DNA of 64,000 bases from Gerris lacustris. Taxonomy: Eukaryota; Arthropoda; Insecta; Hemiptera; Gerridae. Below are positions 53,395 to 64,000 of the stretch, one piece after another. Location of the stretch: positions 28,209,427 through 28,273,426 of the forward strand of contig OX578283.1 in NCBI GenBank assembly GCA_951217055.1. The letters run 5' to 3'. Each line of letters begins with the position of its first letter. Position 1 is the stretch's first letter. Under the pieces are notes generated by a model. The model worked only from the letters and a program-made list of their open reading frames with translations. It did not search any database and was not told where the DNA came from. A program made the position numbers and the translations under genes.

Positions 53395-53930
53395 ACTCTA
53401 CCAATACAAATTAGTATGGCACATAGCTTCCTCGCGTTCTATTTTTTATACGTTAATAATTTTATAGTACTAAAACCTATATTGTCAAATTATTTAATTT
53501 TACCCCGTTTTTAAAACTGTCAACAAATTTTTGATTTTTTACATTAATTAATGTATCAATTTAGCAAAATGTAAGGAGCACACACGGTTAAAATTAATCT
53601 AGGGACATCTGCAGACAACTTTCGATAATATATCCAAATTGATTTGATGATATTAGTAAATATAAATGTATGATAGTCCGCATGTGGAAGATAAACAAAT
53701 AGGCACAGAATGTTAAAACTTATGAGACCAACAATGGGCTAATTATGACCAACAACCAAATTTCAATAAAATTAGATGAGTAGTTTTTAAGGTAAGTTGG
53801 TTTTCAAAAATTGAGCGACAGACACCAAACCTAAAATGTTCCCTGATGTTTGAAATCGGAGACCTAAAAAATGTTCGTTCTTCGGATCGATCATATAGCT
53901 TCCGTTACCTTCGGTAAGCTCGGAAGCAGA
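53395..53930 (+). repeat. Dispersed repeat family A, copy 4
   Basis: Head AGTATGGCACATAGCTTCCT, middle GACCAACAATGGGCTAATTA and tail GCTTCCGTTACCTTCGGTAA ending CGGAAGCAGA. It directly follows the SINE after a poly-C run. Confidence 0.8.
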
Positions 53931-54059
53931 AGAAAAAAAAAAAACTCTGCTATTAAATATACACTGAACAGTCATCAACTCCTCATCTTATGTTACTAAC
54001 ATCACATGACCTCAAAATACGTAAAATAAGTATAATGATCTCGCTTTTTCCTGTTACTT

Positions 54060-54177
54060 TAAATCCCGTTAAACCCTAAATTACCACCCCAATTTTTGGC
54101 ATCCCTTCATATCTCCGACCCTCCAAGCATCCCGTCGGCTGTCAGAAGAGGCGTTGGCCTAGAGATCTGCTATTATA
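54060..54177 (+). pseudogene. Jockey LINE 3' terminus
   Basis: The frame IFGIPSYLRPSKHPVGCQKR then RWPRDLLL and a stop matches the final residues (RxWPRDLL) of the copy at 43735-44061. Only the extreme C-terminus and 3' UTR remain. Confidence 0.7.
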
Positions 54178-55194
54178 AAAAATTGGATTTACGATAAGAG
54201 TAAGAGTAGCCTTTGGTTGAAGCCTCTCTTCTTAACTCAAATCCTGCCACGTTAAATTTATTCATTATTACTTATGGTGAAATTAATTGCATCAAGTAAT
54301 TAAGATGTAAGATGAAAAAAAGACAAAACATACTATTTGATTAACACCCACGCATCGTGCCTTGTTATTGTCAAAAACAATTTGTCTATATATCGCAACA
54401 TAATATTCTCCCATTGCTTTTGGACATACAAAGTGTTCACTCAAAAATACCTAATTTTAACTCAAAATCAATTATTTGAAAAATAACTTTACTACTAAAA
54501 GTACCATGTATTACTTAGTATTAGGCTTGTATAACACAAACATATGAATTCAATTAAAAGTTCACGAAATCGATTAAGTGAAAATAAATCAGACATTTTT
54601 AAAATTATGTTTTTACGAAGACAAATTATTGGAGGCGTAAATTAATGTAAATTTGTTTATATTATTAAAGATTGCATTTTTTTATTTGCACAAAATGTTA
54701 TACAAACGTTACAGATTTGGATTACTAAAAAAATGCCTTCTAATTTTACCCTTACAAAGATTAATGAAGAAGAAATAAGGTAACTCTTCAGCGCTTATAG
54801 TACATCCCTGTTCCCCTAAATTTTCGAAAGAAGCCCAATATAAAATACACAAACATGTATAGTTGGTAAAAATACTTTTGGTCAACTAATCTAACACATT
54901 CTAAACTGGATTAAAGAAAGGAAAAAAACTTATATATTCTTTTCTACAATCCCGCAACTGTTTTAACGTAAAAATAACAGAATAGAAAAAAAATCTTTAG
55001 TGTAATACTATTTTGTCTAAAGAGAAAATAGATTTCGTGCATGAGCTTTGTTTCTACGTTACATGTGAAATAGAGGTTATAAACACACTAGTGATATAGG
55101 TTATGTAAACACGTTGTTCGGTGAGTAGAAAGGTGCTGCTCTCTATGGAGTGATAGCTGTACTGTTTAGTACTGGGTTTTATTACCATAACATG
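54178..55194. other. No gene recognised
   Basis: Probable LINE 3' UTR up to about 54330 (ATGAAAAAAAGAC), then AT-rich sequence. Confidence 0.35.
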
Positions 55195-56766
55195 TCTAAA
55201 CGTCTGCGTGACAACTCCTTTCCATCTCCAGAATTTCTCTCTCTCAAATCATTGATCTGATTTACCCCTCTCTAAACTCCCTACAGTTAAAAATGGGTCA
55301 TAGACCTCCAATCTAAGTATCATGGGGATGATAGTCACTTAAAATATTATAAGTTTAAGGAGCCATACAAGACCTCATTATTCGGAAGTATAATAAAGAT
55401 AGCTACAACGAATAAGTAAGTTATCAATAGTTAAATTGTTAAAGCAATAACATTTATATTGGTATAAGATGAACAAGATTTATTGATTAACTAGTTATTG
55501 GAGTCACTTGATAAGAAAAAAATAAAAGACAGTCAAAAATAAGTCAATTAAAAAAATAAGAGTTTCAACCAAATGAATATCCATGGTTTTCATTCCTGTT
55601 ATCCTAGATCCAAATCATTTTCAGACAATTAATGACGACCTTGAATTTTCCCACAAATGAGTCCACCCCTACCTGCCTTTCATCCTTCAGATATCCTATA
55701 AACCATAAAATCTCTTTCCAACAAAAAAGACCTAGGACGATTATTACCTCTGATATCCTAAAATATCTTGCTTAAAGCTATTTTATTCTTGACCAATACT
55801 TAGATATTTATGACTCTGTTTGAACAACACATCGCAATAGAATTCATCCCTTGTAATAATGATTCCTAAACCTTTCCATTTACCATCTTCCAGTAATGAT
55901 TAAGATCCTGGAAAGCTTCTCCTTAGTAAACCTTACCCATTCCTATAAACATCCTTCCTGAACACCAGGGTTTTGAGCAGAACGTTCTACAATTTAGCAG
56001 TGCCACCGTATTGCAACGCCATCTCCTCCGCTCTTGAAAGAAAGCAGTTTGTATACGTGGAATTCCTCACCAAAAGTCAGGATTTCAATCGAGTTTGGCA
56101 TCAAGGGCTCCTGTGGAAGCTCAAGAATACCCTTCCGTCAACCTATTACGTAATTATTCTTACCTATCTAAAAAAACAGGAATTTTTAGATTAGTCTAGG
56201 CTTGTGTTACTCCGACTCCTACCCTATCCTTGCAGGAGTCCCTCTTGATAAAATTTTAGACCCTTTCCTTAATTAAATTAAATCGGGGAATAATGCTCAC
56301 GTGATATTCACTTAACAAAGAGCCACATGTCCTTCAATCTTTCTGTACCAGCTTATAACTTCCTACATCTAACCAAGTTCGATATTTAGATTTATCGATA
56401 TATTTAGAAGATTAACATATACCACTGAAACGTACGGATATAAAGAGACGTCACAAGTTGCTACTCATACTTCTGAACAGTAATTTCAATCTTTCACTAA
56501 CGAACAAACTGACGGTCTACAATTATGTTATAAAAACCCATCTGGACCTACGGACTAAAACGTGGGGACCAACCAAGCCATCAAATTTCTACAAAATACC
56601 ATCTCTGCAATCCAGTATTCTTTGTAAAATTACTAATGCTCTCTTCTATGTTGCTAACTACATTATCCACAATTACTTAAAAGTTCCCTTTGTCCAAATT
56701 ATTGGATCGCTCCGTAAATCCTTTCATTACAACCTCACCAATCATTTCTACATTGGTTTTATATGA
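55195..56766 (+). pseudogene. Degenerate Jockey-type LINE
   Basis: Begins near SKRLRDNSFPSPEFLSLKSL (55195-55257, ORF1-like start, tentative). RT fragments follow: ISSALERKQFVYVEFL, FNRVWHQGLLWKLKNTLPS (56020-56190; cf. the AFDRVWHxGLLxKL block of Jockey RT). 56540-56766 gives TKTWGPTKPSN, IPSLQSSILCKITNALFYVA and HNYLKVPFVQ, parallel to the end of the copy at 43735. Many stops; ORF2 is internally deleted. Confidence 0.7.
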
Positions 56767-57111
56767 AATAACGGAAATGGAGTTCAGTATCTATGATGCA
56801 AGAAAAGTAAGATGTAGGGATTAAAGAGTTGGAATCAGATACTAACAGAATCGGATTAAACTATATCTTATGCATGCCTCAAGTTCACACTGAAATGTAG
56901 TGCCAAAGAGAAGAGATTACCCGGAGCTTGTTCCTTGAAAATAATAAAATAAGGATTTTTTAACAAGCCATAAACAATAACTTTATCGACTAACTTGTAA
57001 ATATGTTATTTATTAAAATTATTGTAATTAATTGAATAGACATAATAAGACTATTGCACAATAAATGGTTTATTGGTTCCTGAAATAATCCTCTATTATC
57101 TCCATTGAGTT

Positions 57112-57186
57112 TAAAAATGCTCTTAACAAGAGCATTCATCATCCCCCCTGAGGTGGGGACAGGGAACCCGGGGGGTTCCCTGTCGC
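57112..57186. repeat. Two adjacent short perfect hairpins
   Basis: TGCTCTTAACAAGAGCA at about 57118-57134 and GACAGGGAACCC facing GGGTTCCCTGTC at about 57158-57184. The second is strongly GC-rich in an AT-rich setting. Confidence 0.7.
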
Positions 57187-57934
57187 TTCATCATTTTGCA
57201 CCATATATTTCGTTCCTTTGATTAAGTAAATTAAAAACAATATAAAGCCAGATTAGATAAAAACCACACAACAATAAATTTAATCACACCCTCTCTAAAT
57301 TTCAGTATCAGATGATTTTATCATGAGAATTAGACATTAAAATCAAGATGATCATTATCAGTGTCAATTAAGAAACCAATAATACGATGAGATTTTTGCA
57401 GGGGAGGGGATATAAAAATAACATTATGATACTAAAAAGTGGTAATGTGATGCATTAACAAAATTATGTTAGTCTAATAATTAATTAGACAAAAAATTAA
57501 CTATTTTAGTCTGTAAAAGACAAATTAACAGAAATTGAAATATGTCAGCAAAAATATGTTTTCTTCACAATAAATCAAGACTAAAAAAGTCACTAAACAT
57601 GATCAAGTTTTTTACAGAGAAAAGAATAACTAAATACATATACAACTTTACATATTTTACGAGGTAGGTAACTTATTAAAGGTCACCTATTGCTCACACT
57701 TTATGTAAGCGAAAAGCGAATATCTTTTAAATCTTTAAATAATGAACAGACATTATGTCGATGAATACTATTAAAAAATGTAGGCTATTCAAAAATATAC
57801 ACTGCCCAAGGTGACTCAGATTACTACAAAACAGAAGGCTGTTTGCTACTAGTACTTCTGTGATTCAGTTCAGCGTTTTGACTCTCATTAGCCATTTTAG
57901 CTGATTAATGAGACCAACAGACACCACTTCTACC
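57187..57934. other. No gene recognised
   Basis: AT-rich sequence without recognisable repeats or frames. Confidence 0.35.
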
Positions 57935-58150
57935 AAATAGATTGGTACACATTTATTCACCATGCTGGTTAAACAGCTGCTCAAAAGAGATTGCGCGACT
58001 TAGTTTCGGCCTGGTAAACCATGGTCGACACTTACGGTTCGAAACATTGAGATGAGACACCGACCAAAGTTTCACACAAATGTGAAGAGTTTGGTTCTCC
58101 AACCCGGGTTAAGTGGATGTGATGTAAAAGTCACTGCATTGAAAAAAGGA
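57935..58150 (+). mobile_element. 5'-truncated copy of the 5S-derived SINE body
   Basis: Shares ATTTATTCACC/ATTTACCTCAGC, AAACAGCTGCTCAAAAG, TTTCGGCCTGGTAAACC, ACGGTTCGAAAC, TTCACACAAATGT and AACCCGGGTT with 53160-53340. The 5S-like head is absent. Confidence 0.6.
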
Positions 58151-58869
58151 CCAAAATAGATGGCTTCTGTCCCTGAGCAGTTGAGCTTGAAAGAGTATAT
58201 GCGGGTTTAGCATATCCCATAATTTATTAATGCACAAGCAGGATACCCGTATACCAGTGCTTTACTATAGAATGTGTTGTGTATTTTTTTTATTAATAGA
58301 ATTGATTTATTAACCTCCATTAAAATACTTATGTTAAGCTGAATTATCAATATATTACTACTTTGTATAATAAAACAGGGCAAAACAATAGAATATAACA
58401 TCATCATAATCGGTTAATAATCAAAATGCAGATCTTATAGCAAATGATTGTAATTTCTCTCCCCTTTAAACACTCTAATTTCAATTTCTAATCTCATATT
58501 CAGAAATAAAATTAATATCATATGAGAGAACATCAACAAATTGCCACACTTATGAAAATCACCTAGAGACTGTAAAATTATATAACAACTTGCTGGTTTT
58601 AAATTATTCTTTGTGATCAATACAAAACAATGTCACTTAAGTAAAAACCGTAGTCCAAATTGAAAAAACGTGATTTCAGAAAAGTTAAGAGTATCAAATT
58701 TTTGGCAAAAAGAGAATTTCTCGCTATGAACTCTCTAAGAAACTAAATACATATATTTTAAAACAAAATAAACCATTCGTTAGGAAATAAAAAAAAATAA
58801 AATCAATTGTTTTCTGAACGCTTTTTTAGTTTTTGGATTCAAATGTAGTATTACTATGTAATATAAAGA

Positions 58870-59420
58870 AGTTCTAAGCCGTCTAGTGTACGCACCCTCA
58901 TCCAATTCAAAGTATTTAATTTCATCAGCAAATACCGAGGCCGAGCTGGCAATCGGGCCTAATAATGTGCACATCCCAATTCATAATAATGAACTTCTAT
59001 TGGTGAAATCCGGGCCCAACAGGGTATCGTGCCGATTTAGTGTAAGCATCCAATTCAATTCAATGCAACCCGCAAAAATCAAGGCCGGGATGGCAATTAG
59101 GGCGATTCAGTGCATTTAATTCCATCGGCAAAAATCCGAGCCCAGCCGGCAATCGGGCCGATTTAGTGTACGCATCTTAATTCAATTCGGAGTATTTAAT
59201 TCTGTCGGCAAAAATCCGAACCCAGTAGGAAATCCGACTGGCCTGTTATTGATTGGTCATAATTAGATCGGCAAAAATCCAGGCCCAGCCGGCATGGCAG
59301 TTGGACCGATATAGTGTTTTGTTTTTAGTTCTATCGGCAAAAATCCGGGCTCAGCCGGCAATTAGGCTGATTTTGTGTATTTACATCCTAATTTAACATA
59401 TTCTTAGTAACATACCCATC
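58870..59420. repeat. Satellite-like tandem repeats (about 70-90 bp units)
   Basis: The unit contains ATCGGCAAAAATCCGxGCCC, AGCCGGCAATCGGGCCGATT, TAGTGTACGCATCxxAATTC and AGTATTTAAT; at least six diverged units are visible. More of the same (AATCCTGGCCGATCTAGTGG) appears at 59970-60025, beyond the foldback element. Confidence 0.8.
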
Positions 59421-59432
59421 GCTTTTTTAAAT

Positions 59433-59928
59433 TGCTTATTCTATTTTGGTCTATAGGGTATAAAAAACTCTCACATAATCTCATAACGGCAATATTTCGC
59501 CTCCTTTGAGGCATCTTCAGGCCTTTAACAATTCTCCTTAAAAAACATAACTTTATTTCTTTTTCTTTGAAATTCTAAACCAGGCCATCCACCTGTGCGT
59601 CTATTTCTATTTTTTCACTATATAAGTTCACTTTCACATTGTCAGTATTCTTATACTCTATCCTTAACATATTTCATTTTAATTTAAAAAACTTTTATTT
59701 TCTCTAGGAGAAAAACAGGTCTGTTCTGAGAACTTATATAGAGAATAAATAGAAATAGACGCACAGGTGGATGGCCTGGAGTAGAATTTCAAAGAAAAAT
59801 AAATAAAGTTATGTTTTTTAAGGAGAATTGTTAAAGGCCTGAAGATGCCTCAAATGAGGCGAAATATTGCCGAAATGAGATAATGTGAGAGTTTTTTATA
59901 CCCTATAGACCAAAATAGAATAAGCAAT
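59433..59928. mobile_element. Foldback element with arms of about 190 bp, inserted in the satellite
   Basis: TTGCTTATTCTATTTTGGTC at 59433 matches the inverse at the right end (59928). Arms continue through CTATAGGGTATAAAAAACTC, GCATCTTCAGGCC and CAGGCCATCCACCTGTGCG, with a loop of about 105 bp. Each arm contains a hammerhead-like string: CTGAAGATGCCTC, loop, GAGGCGAAAT (right arm about 59839-59865). It may be two head-to-head Penelope-type ends rather than a DNA transposon. Confidence 0.75.
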
Positions 59929-60025
59929 CCTAATTTAATTACATGCATTTATTTAATTCCTTTTCTAAAATCCTGGCCGATCTAGTGGATACACTCTAAT
60001 TCAATGTATTTCATTTTATAAGCAA

Positions 60026-61020
60026 ATATTAACAGAAAATGCGAATTCATCAGTCATGACTGGGCTTGTTTCTTTTTAAATGTATACATTCGAGTTATGT
60101 AATAATTTCGGGGGGGGGGGGGGGAGCAGCTCCCCTCCGCTCCTGTGTATGCCCTATGCCTCTACTATTGCTAGGTTTATTAAACTCAAAGCTAACGATT
60201 ATTAGCCGAAATAGGGGTCAGGAAATATATTAATCTTTTAAAATGTTTGCGATAGAAGAGGTAGTCTTTCAATGAGCTGGAAAAACACTGATAACAAACA
60301 TGGAAAAATGGTTGTCTAATAAAACATTTGCAGGTATGTACGATAGAAACTAGTTTGATTTAACTCATCGACTAGTTCAGTAATATAAGTATGCAGTTGC
60401 AGCGCCTTCCAGTAAGGACAGTAAGGAAAGACTGTATTAAAAGGTGCGTGTTGTCCGACCCGTAACCAATGTTTTAAAAAAAGAAATTAAAAATACTTGA
60501 CATTGACAAAAGCAAGGATAAATATAAGTTAAGCTAGCATAAGGCGCATGACATGTTTCACTTTAATAACCTTGAAATACTGCAAAAAAGTGAAAAACAT
60601 GAAAGTCGTTAAAATTTAAATTGGTCAATAAACATCAGCAGATTAAACGTTACTGACGTAGATGAATAAATTAATTACTCTTATTATGATTTTATAAATG
60701 TGACTAACCTTGAAAATATGTAGATATACTAAACCCGCAGTATATGAAAGCATTGTAATTTAAACAATTAGTTTTTAATTTAAAACCATATTTTTATTAA
60801 AGGGGAAAACAGTACTTAGCTGATAATGAAATCGAGTTATAAGATTGTTATTGATTGATAAGTTACTAAAGGATTTTGGGAAGAAAAAAGGTAATTTGTC
60901 ATGAAAAGCTTTCTTTCTATTTTACTTCGCAAATTGTAGTTAAAGGGAAAATAGAGGGACGAAGTCTATAAAATTTTATCAAAGACTGGTGTTATAAATA
61001 GATTTCTAAAACTATTAAAA
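60026..61020. other. No gene; hAT-like end fragment
   Basis: 60110-60160 (poly-G then AGCAGCTCCCCTCCGCTCCT, GTGTATGCCCTATGCC) resembles an eroded hAT/MITE terminus. The remainder is AT-rich. Confidence 0.4.
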
Positions 61021-61174
61021 TTGATTTTATTCCAAACTAAAAGTATTGGAGTTTATTTCGAACTCTTTTTGTCCCTTAATTTTCTGTGACTTCATTGAAA
61101 ATGTAAAGTTTTTGAGCTTCAAGCTTAAGGGGGTATAGCCTCCCCATGGGTGCCCCACTGCCAAAGCGTGTAAA

Positions 61175-61312
61175 TAATAGTACATTACGCGTCGAGTGCG
61201 GAAAGTAGCATTTTGCATGCGAGTGTGGAGTTTGCACCCGAGCGATAGCGAGGGTGGTAAAACCACACGAGCAATGCAAAATGCCGTTTTCGCACGAGTT
61301 GCGTACCGTACT
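61175..61312. repeat. Palindromic CpG-rich insert
   Basis: Arms ACGCGTCGAGTGCGGAAAG, GCATTTTGCATGCGAGTGTGG and the inverse CCACACGAGCAATGCAAAATGC, TTTTCGCACGAG surround a CGAGCGATAGCGAGG core. It looks like a small foldback repeat that has been read through into the preceding frame. Confidence 0.7.
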
Positions 61313-61349
61313 TTATCTAAGATTGTTAGATTTAAATAATAAATACAGA

Positions 61350-61494
61350 AACAAATAAACTTGCTGTATGTAAGTTCGTACCTCTCTCTTGATAAAGATG
61401 GCATTAATTCATAATTTGTATTTTTTGCCGAATTAATTATTTCTGGAGGATTATTATTCTCCATATTTTCGTCAAAGTCACTTGATTCACTCAT
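61350..61494 (-). CDS. Putative first exon of a Crypton-like tyrosine recombinase or derived gene
   Basis: Starts MSESSDFDENMENNNPPEII and continues to NYELMPSLSRERYELTYSKF before running into the palindromic insert. The acidic Ser/Asp start followed by (L)xPxxSxxRYExxYxxF is a pattern found in arthropod Crypton-like tyrosine-recombinase ORFs. The upstream GCGCATGCGC (61631-61640) could be a promoter element. No catalytic domain is present, so the copy is partial or solo. Confidence 0.45.
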
Positions 61495-61742
61495 TGTTTT
61501 TCACTAAAAACTCGATATAAACAGTTACTTTAATAAAACAACACCAAATTAGTTTTGTTAAATGTAAACAAACTCACTAATCGTGCGTAAAGCTGAAGAA
61601 TTCCGAGAGGAATTATTCAGAACTATGAGACGCGCATGCGCAATGAATACAAGTACGTAAATAATCACTTTCTACGCATCTAAACAATGATATAATGTTT
61701 ATATTTCGTATCAATCGTAGATAAAAGATATTTCCAATTTAA

Positions 61743-61746
<4 letters not shown>

Positions 61747-61789
<43 letters not shown>
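61747..61789. repeat. (TA)n microsatellite
   Basis: Pure TA tract, about 43 bp. Confidence 0.95.
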
Positions 61790-61791
<2 letters not shown>

Positions 61792-63088
61792 TGCTTATTG
61801 TTGTGGCATGTGTTCTTTTATCATGGCGTTACCAAAATGACTTCTGAAAATGTATGTACTTAATATTATACAGTTCTAACATTTTTTAATTTATTGAATG
61901 TTAAGTATTTCTTTGGAATATAATGATGCTAATACACATGTATATCTATAAATTATAGGGTATTATGACATATTATAAGAAAAATAACTTTTATTTCGGC
62001 AAATATTTATACTTAATATATATATGCATATAATTATCTATATTTGATTAAAGGAAATAATATAAAGGTACGATTTCTTATTTAACTTTTTCTTTGTATA
62101 AATTTTTATAAACTTATAAAAGGGGAGGTTTTTTCATCGGGTAGTAATTCTCAATATGGAAGAAACATGCAAATCTTAGTGATACAACGGGAGCTTAAGG
62201 GTGGGTGGTTTCGTGGAGGGACGGCTGCCGAGGGGGGCACGCAGCCCTCTAAACACTTAGTCTTAACTCGACTACGGTCTGTGCTAGATTTCTCACATTT
62301 TCTCTACGAAATTTTGAATTTAAGGGATAGTAAATGTAAATAGAATTCTCGGTCGGGGTTAAATCATTCAACTAAATTTTAAAGTTATAAATTTGATTCA
62401 ACAATAAAAAAAAATCTTATAGTCCTAGTGATGAGATTTGATAAAAAATAATTTTGAATTTTAGAAACGGTAAAATTTAATTAAACACATATTCGGACCG
62501 TGTAATAAGTATTACTTTTATTCTTCTGGATGTTATAAGTAATCAGTAAAAAATAATAAAAAGAAATAAAGAAAAAAACATTCTGGTGGCGGTAGATTTT
62601 TTTTAAATTTATTCTTTATCCTACTCTATTTTTAATTTTAATTGGAGAGTAAAAATAACTAGGGCTGAAATTTAAATTAACATTTTCAATCGACAATCAA
62701 ATATTTGGAATTAATTTTATGTTGATTCGTTAAATTTTTTTTTTATCGAAAGTAAAGTGAATTTTCGTAGTGAAAATTATATTGTTTGAGTAGCAATAAT
62801 AGTTTTTTTTCTTTAAAAAGATAATGTTATACTTTCATTAAAATACACGTAAATTTGATATTTAACTCAATAAAAAATTTATAAAGAACATTTATCAGAA
62901 TAAAAGTGATACATCAATCCTAAACAATATAAAGATTTAAATGTGGTTTAGAGATTCAATGGTGGTGTTAATATATTTAAGATGACGATAAGTTCCGGTC
63001 TATTAAGAAATATATCGCGAAAAGTCCGGAGGCGGAAGAAGTCCCGGTTATTTTTTATATAGAGTGGTTAAAGTAAAATCGAATAAAG
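61790..63088. other. Intergenic and likely promoter/5' UTR of the downstream gene
   Basis: AT-rich with one GC-richer patch (62180-62290). The last 100 bases before the ATG include CCGGAGGCGGAAGAAGTCCC and no stop-free frame upstream. A CGGAAG string could be an ETS-type site. No TATA box at a convincing distance was identified. Confidence 0.35.
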
Positions 63089-63233
63089 ATGAACGGAAAA
63101 AGGCAACCAAAAACACCACAGAGTGAGGAGAAGAAGTCATCTAAAGCCAGTGCTCAGGATGATAAGGCTTCGACTACAAGTGGAGGATCTAAAGATGAAC
63201 TTGACATTAAGAAAGATGTTCCAACTGGCAAAG
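63089..63233 (+). CDS. First coding exon of an unidentified gene (continues right)
   Basis: 48 codons plus one base: MNGKRQPKTPQSEEKKSSKA, then a Ser/Asp/Lys-rich stretch ending DIKKDVPTGK, and donor AAAG/GTTAGT. It is Lys/Ser-rich and low in hydrophobics, resembling a disordered basic N-terminal tail of a nuclear protein. The ATG is the first in frame and has an A at -3 (AAAGATGA). No family can be named from this exon alone. Confidence 0.6.
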
Positions 63234-63811
63234 GTTAGTTATTACATAGTTATTATTAAATAGAATCTATATTAGCACATCTCCGAACAAAATATTAACA
63301 TCTGATGTAGAAAATTTACAAAAACAAACTATACGAAACGAAATCAAATAAACAAAGAAGATACGTAGAACATAACAGGTAACATCACCTGGTAGACAAC
63401 TGCCTCATATGTTTTTTAGTACCCCTGTTGAGACATGTAATGATAGGTAGAACATCTAATAAGACTTGTTAGAAAATATTACCGATAATACCCCATTTGA
63501 TACGAATAGGTATTTTTAAAGCTATTTAGATACATTGAATCATATGAATTGAAGTTTAAATGTAATATGACAAGTAGGAACATCTAATTAGACTTGTTTG
63601 AGTTTATGACAGTCAACAACGCCTCTTATGATACGTAAGACATAAAATATAATAGGTAGCAACATTTAATAAGTTATGCATACATTGAACACTACTAACG
63701 AAGATAACATGTTATATGGCAGGTAAGAACATCAAATTGTCTATAGCAATAGTATGTAGGAACATAGAATAATGAATAATACATGAGAACCAATAAATGA
63801 CAAGAATATTA
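63234..63811. other. Intron with diverged tandem motifs
   Basis: The phrase GTAGGAACATCTAATAAGAC and variants recur at about 63448, 63570, 63656, 63723 and 63755. No exon recognised. Confidence 0.5.
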
Positions 63812-64000
63812 TTAACCCTTAAGTGCCCGAATTATTTTTTTGGGGAATTTTTTGGTTTCTTTCTTGGGATTTTGTCTGTGAAGACAAAATATGTAAAAAA
63901 TGTTAAAAAAAAAATCCTTAACCCAAATTTGGGCTGTTGCCATATGGCAACGCTAGGATGTTAGCTTTACAGAAGCTAGATGTTAGCCTTCTGATGTTTT
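63812..64000 (+). mobile_element. Left end of a piggyBac-like MITE (runs off window)
   Basis: TTAA followed by CCCTTAAGTGCCCGAAT, then a T-rich segment, ACCCAAATTTGGGC and the palindrome GTTGCCATATGGCAAC. TTAACCCTTxxxTGCC is typical of piggyBac-type ends. The right end lies outside. Confidence 0.45.

Overview
This window looks like insect (arthropod) nuclear DNA. It is AT-rich, has long spliceosomal introns with GT-AG borders, and is dominated by transposable elements (hAT, pogo/mariner, CACTA, Jockey-type LINEs, a 5S-derived SINE, MITEs, TA microsatellites). The order of insect cannot be fixed from sequence alone.

Host genes. Only two host genes can be supported. (1) A mitochondrial-type medium-chain acyl-CoA ligase of the ACSF2 family lies on the minus strand. 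Eight coding exons between 20419 and 1761 join in frame. The 3' end lies beyond the left edge, and the N-terminal exon was not found. Its introns carry a hAT element with perfect 8-bp target duplications (2573-4048), a hAT MITE, a pogo-type element with TA duplications (10578-11897), a decayed LINE RNase H region and several MITEs. (2) A first coding exon on the plus strand (63089-63233) opens an unidentified gene that runs off the right edge.

Central region. The main feature is an apparently intact 11.6-kb CACTA-like DNA transposon (24688-36309). Its ends share a 13-bp inverted repeat related to CACTGAGAGAAAA, and both subterminal regions are rich in GCAGT/CAGTTGAA-type repeats. On the plus strand it carries a TATA/Inr promoter, a six-exon gene (ORF1, 625 codons: SAM-like domain plus a conserved C-terminal domain), and 34 bp downstream a single-exon gene (ORF2, 827 codons: two C2H2 zinc fingers plus a tnp2-like transposase). 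No polyadenylation signal is seen between the two genes; one follows ORF2. This two-gene transposon is the best candidate for an under-described system.

Right region (36-64 kb). This part is a graveyard of repeats: at least four dispersed families, a cluster of very large palindromes at 43.0-45.95 kb inside or beside a TIR-bounded element, Jockey LINE fragments, a decayed minus-strand transposon ORF near 48-48.8 kb, a 5S-rRNA-derived SINE with a second truncated copy, a satellite interrupted by a foldback element carrying hammerhead-like motifs, and a Crypton-like first exon interrupted by a palindromic insert near 61 kb.
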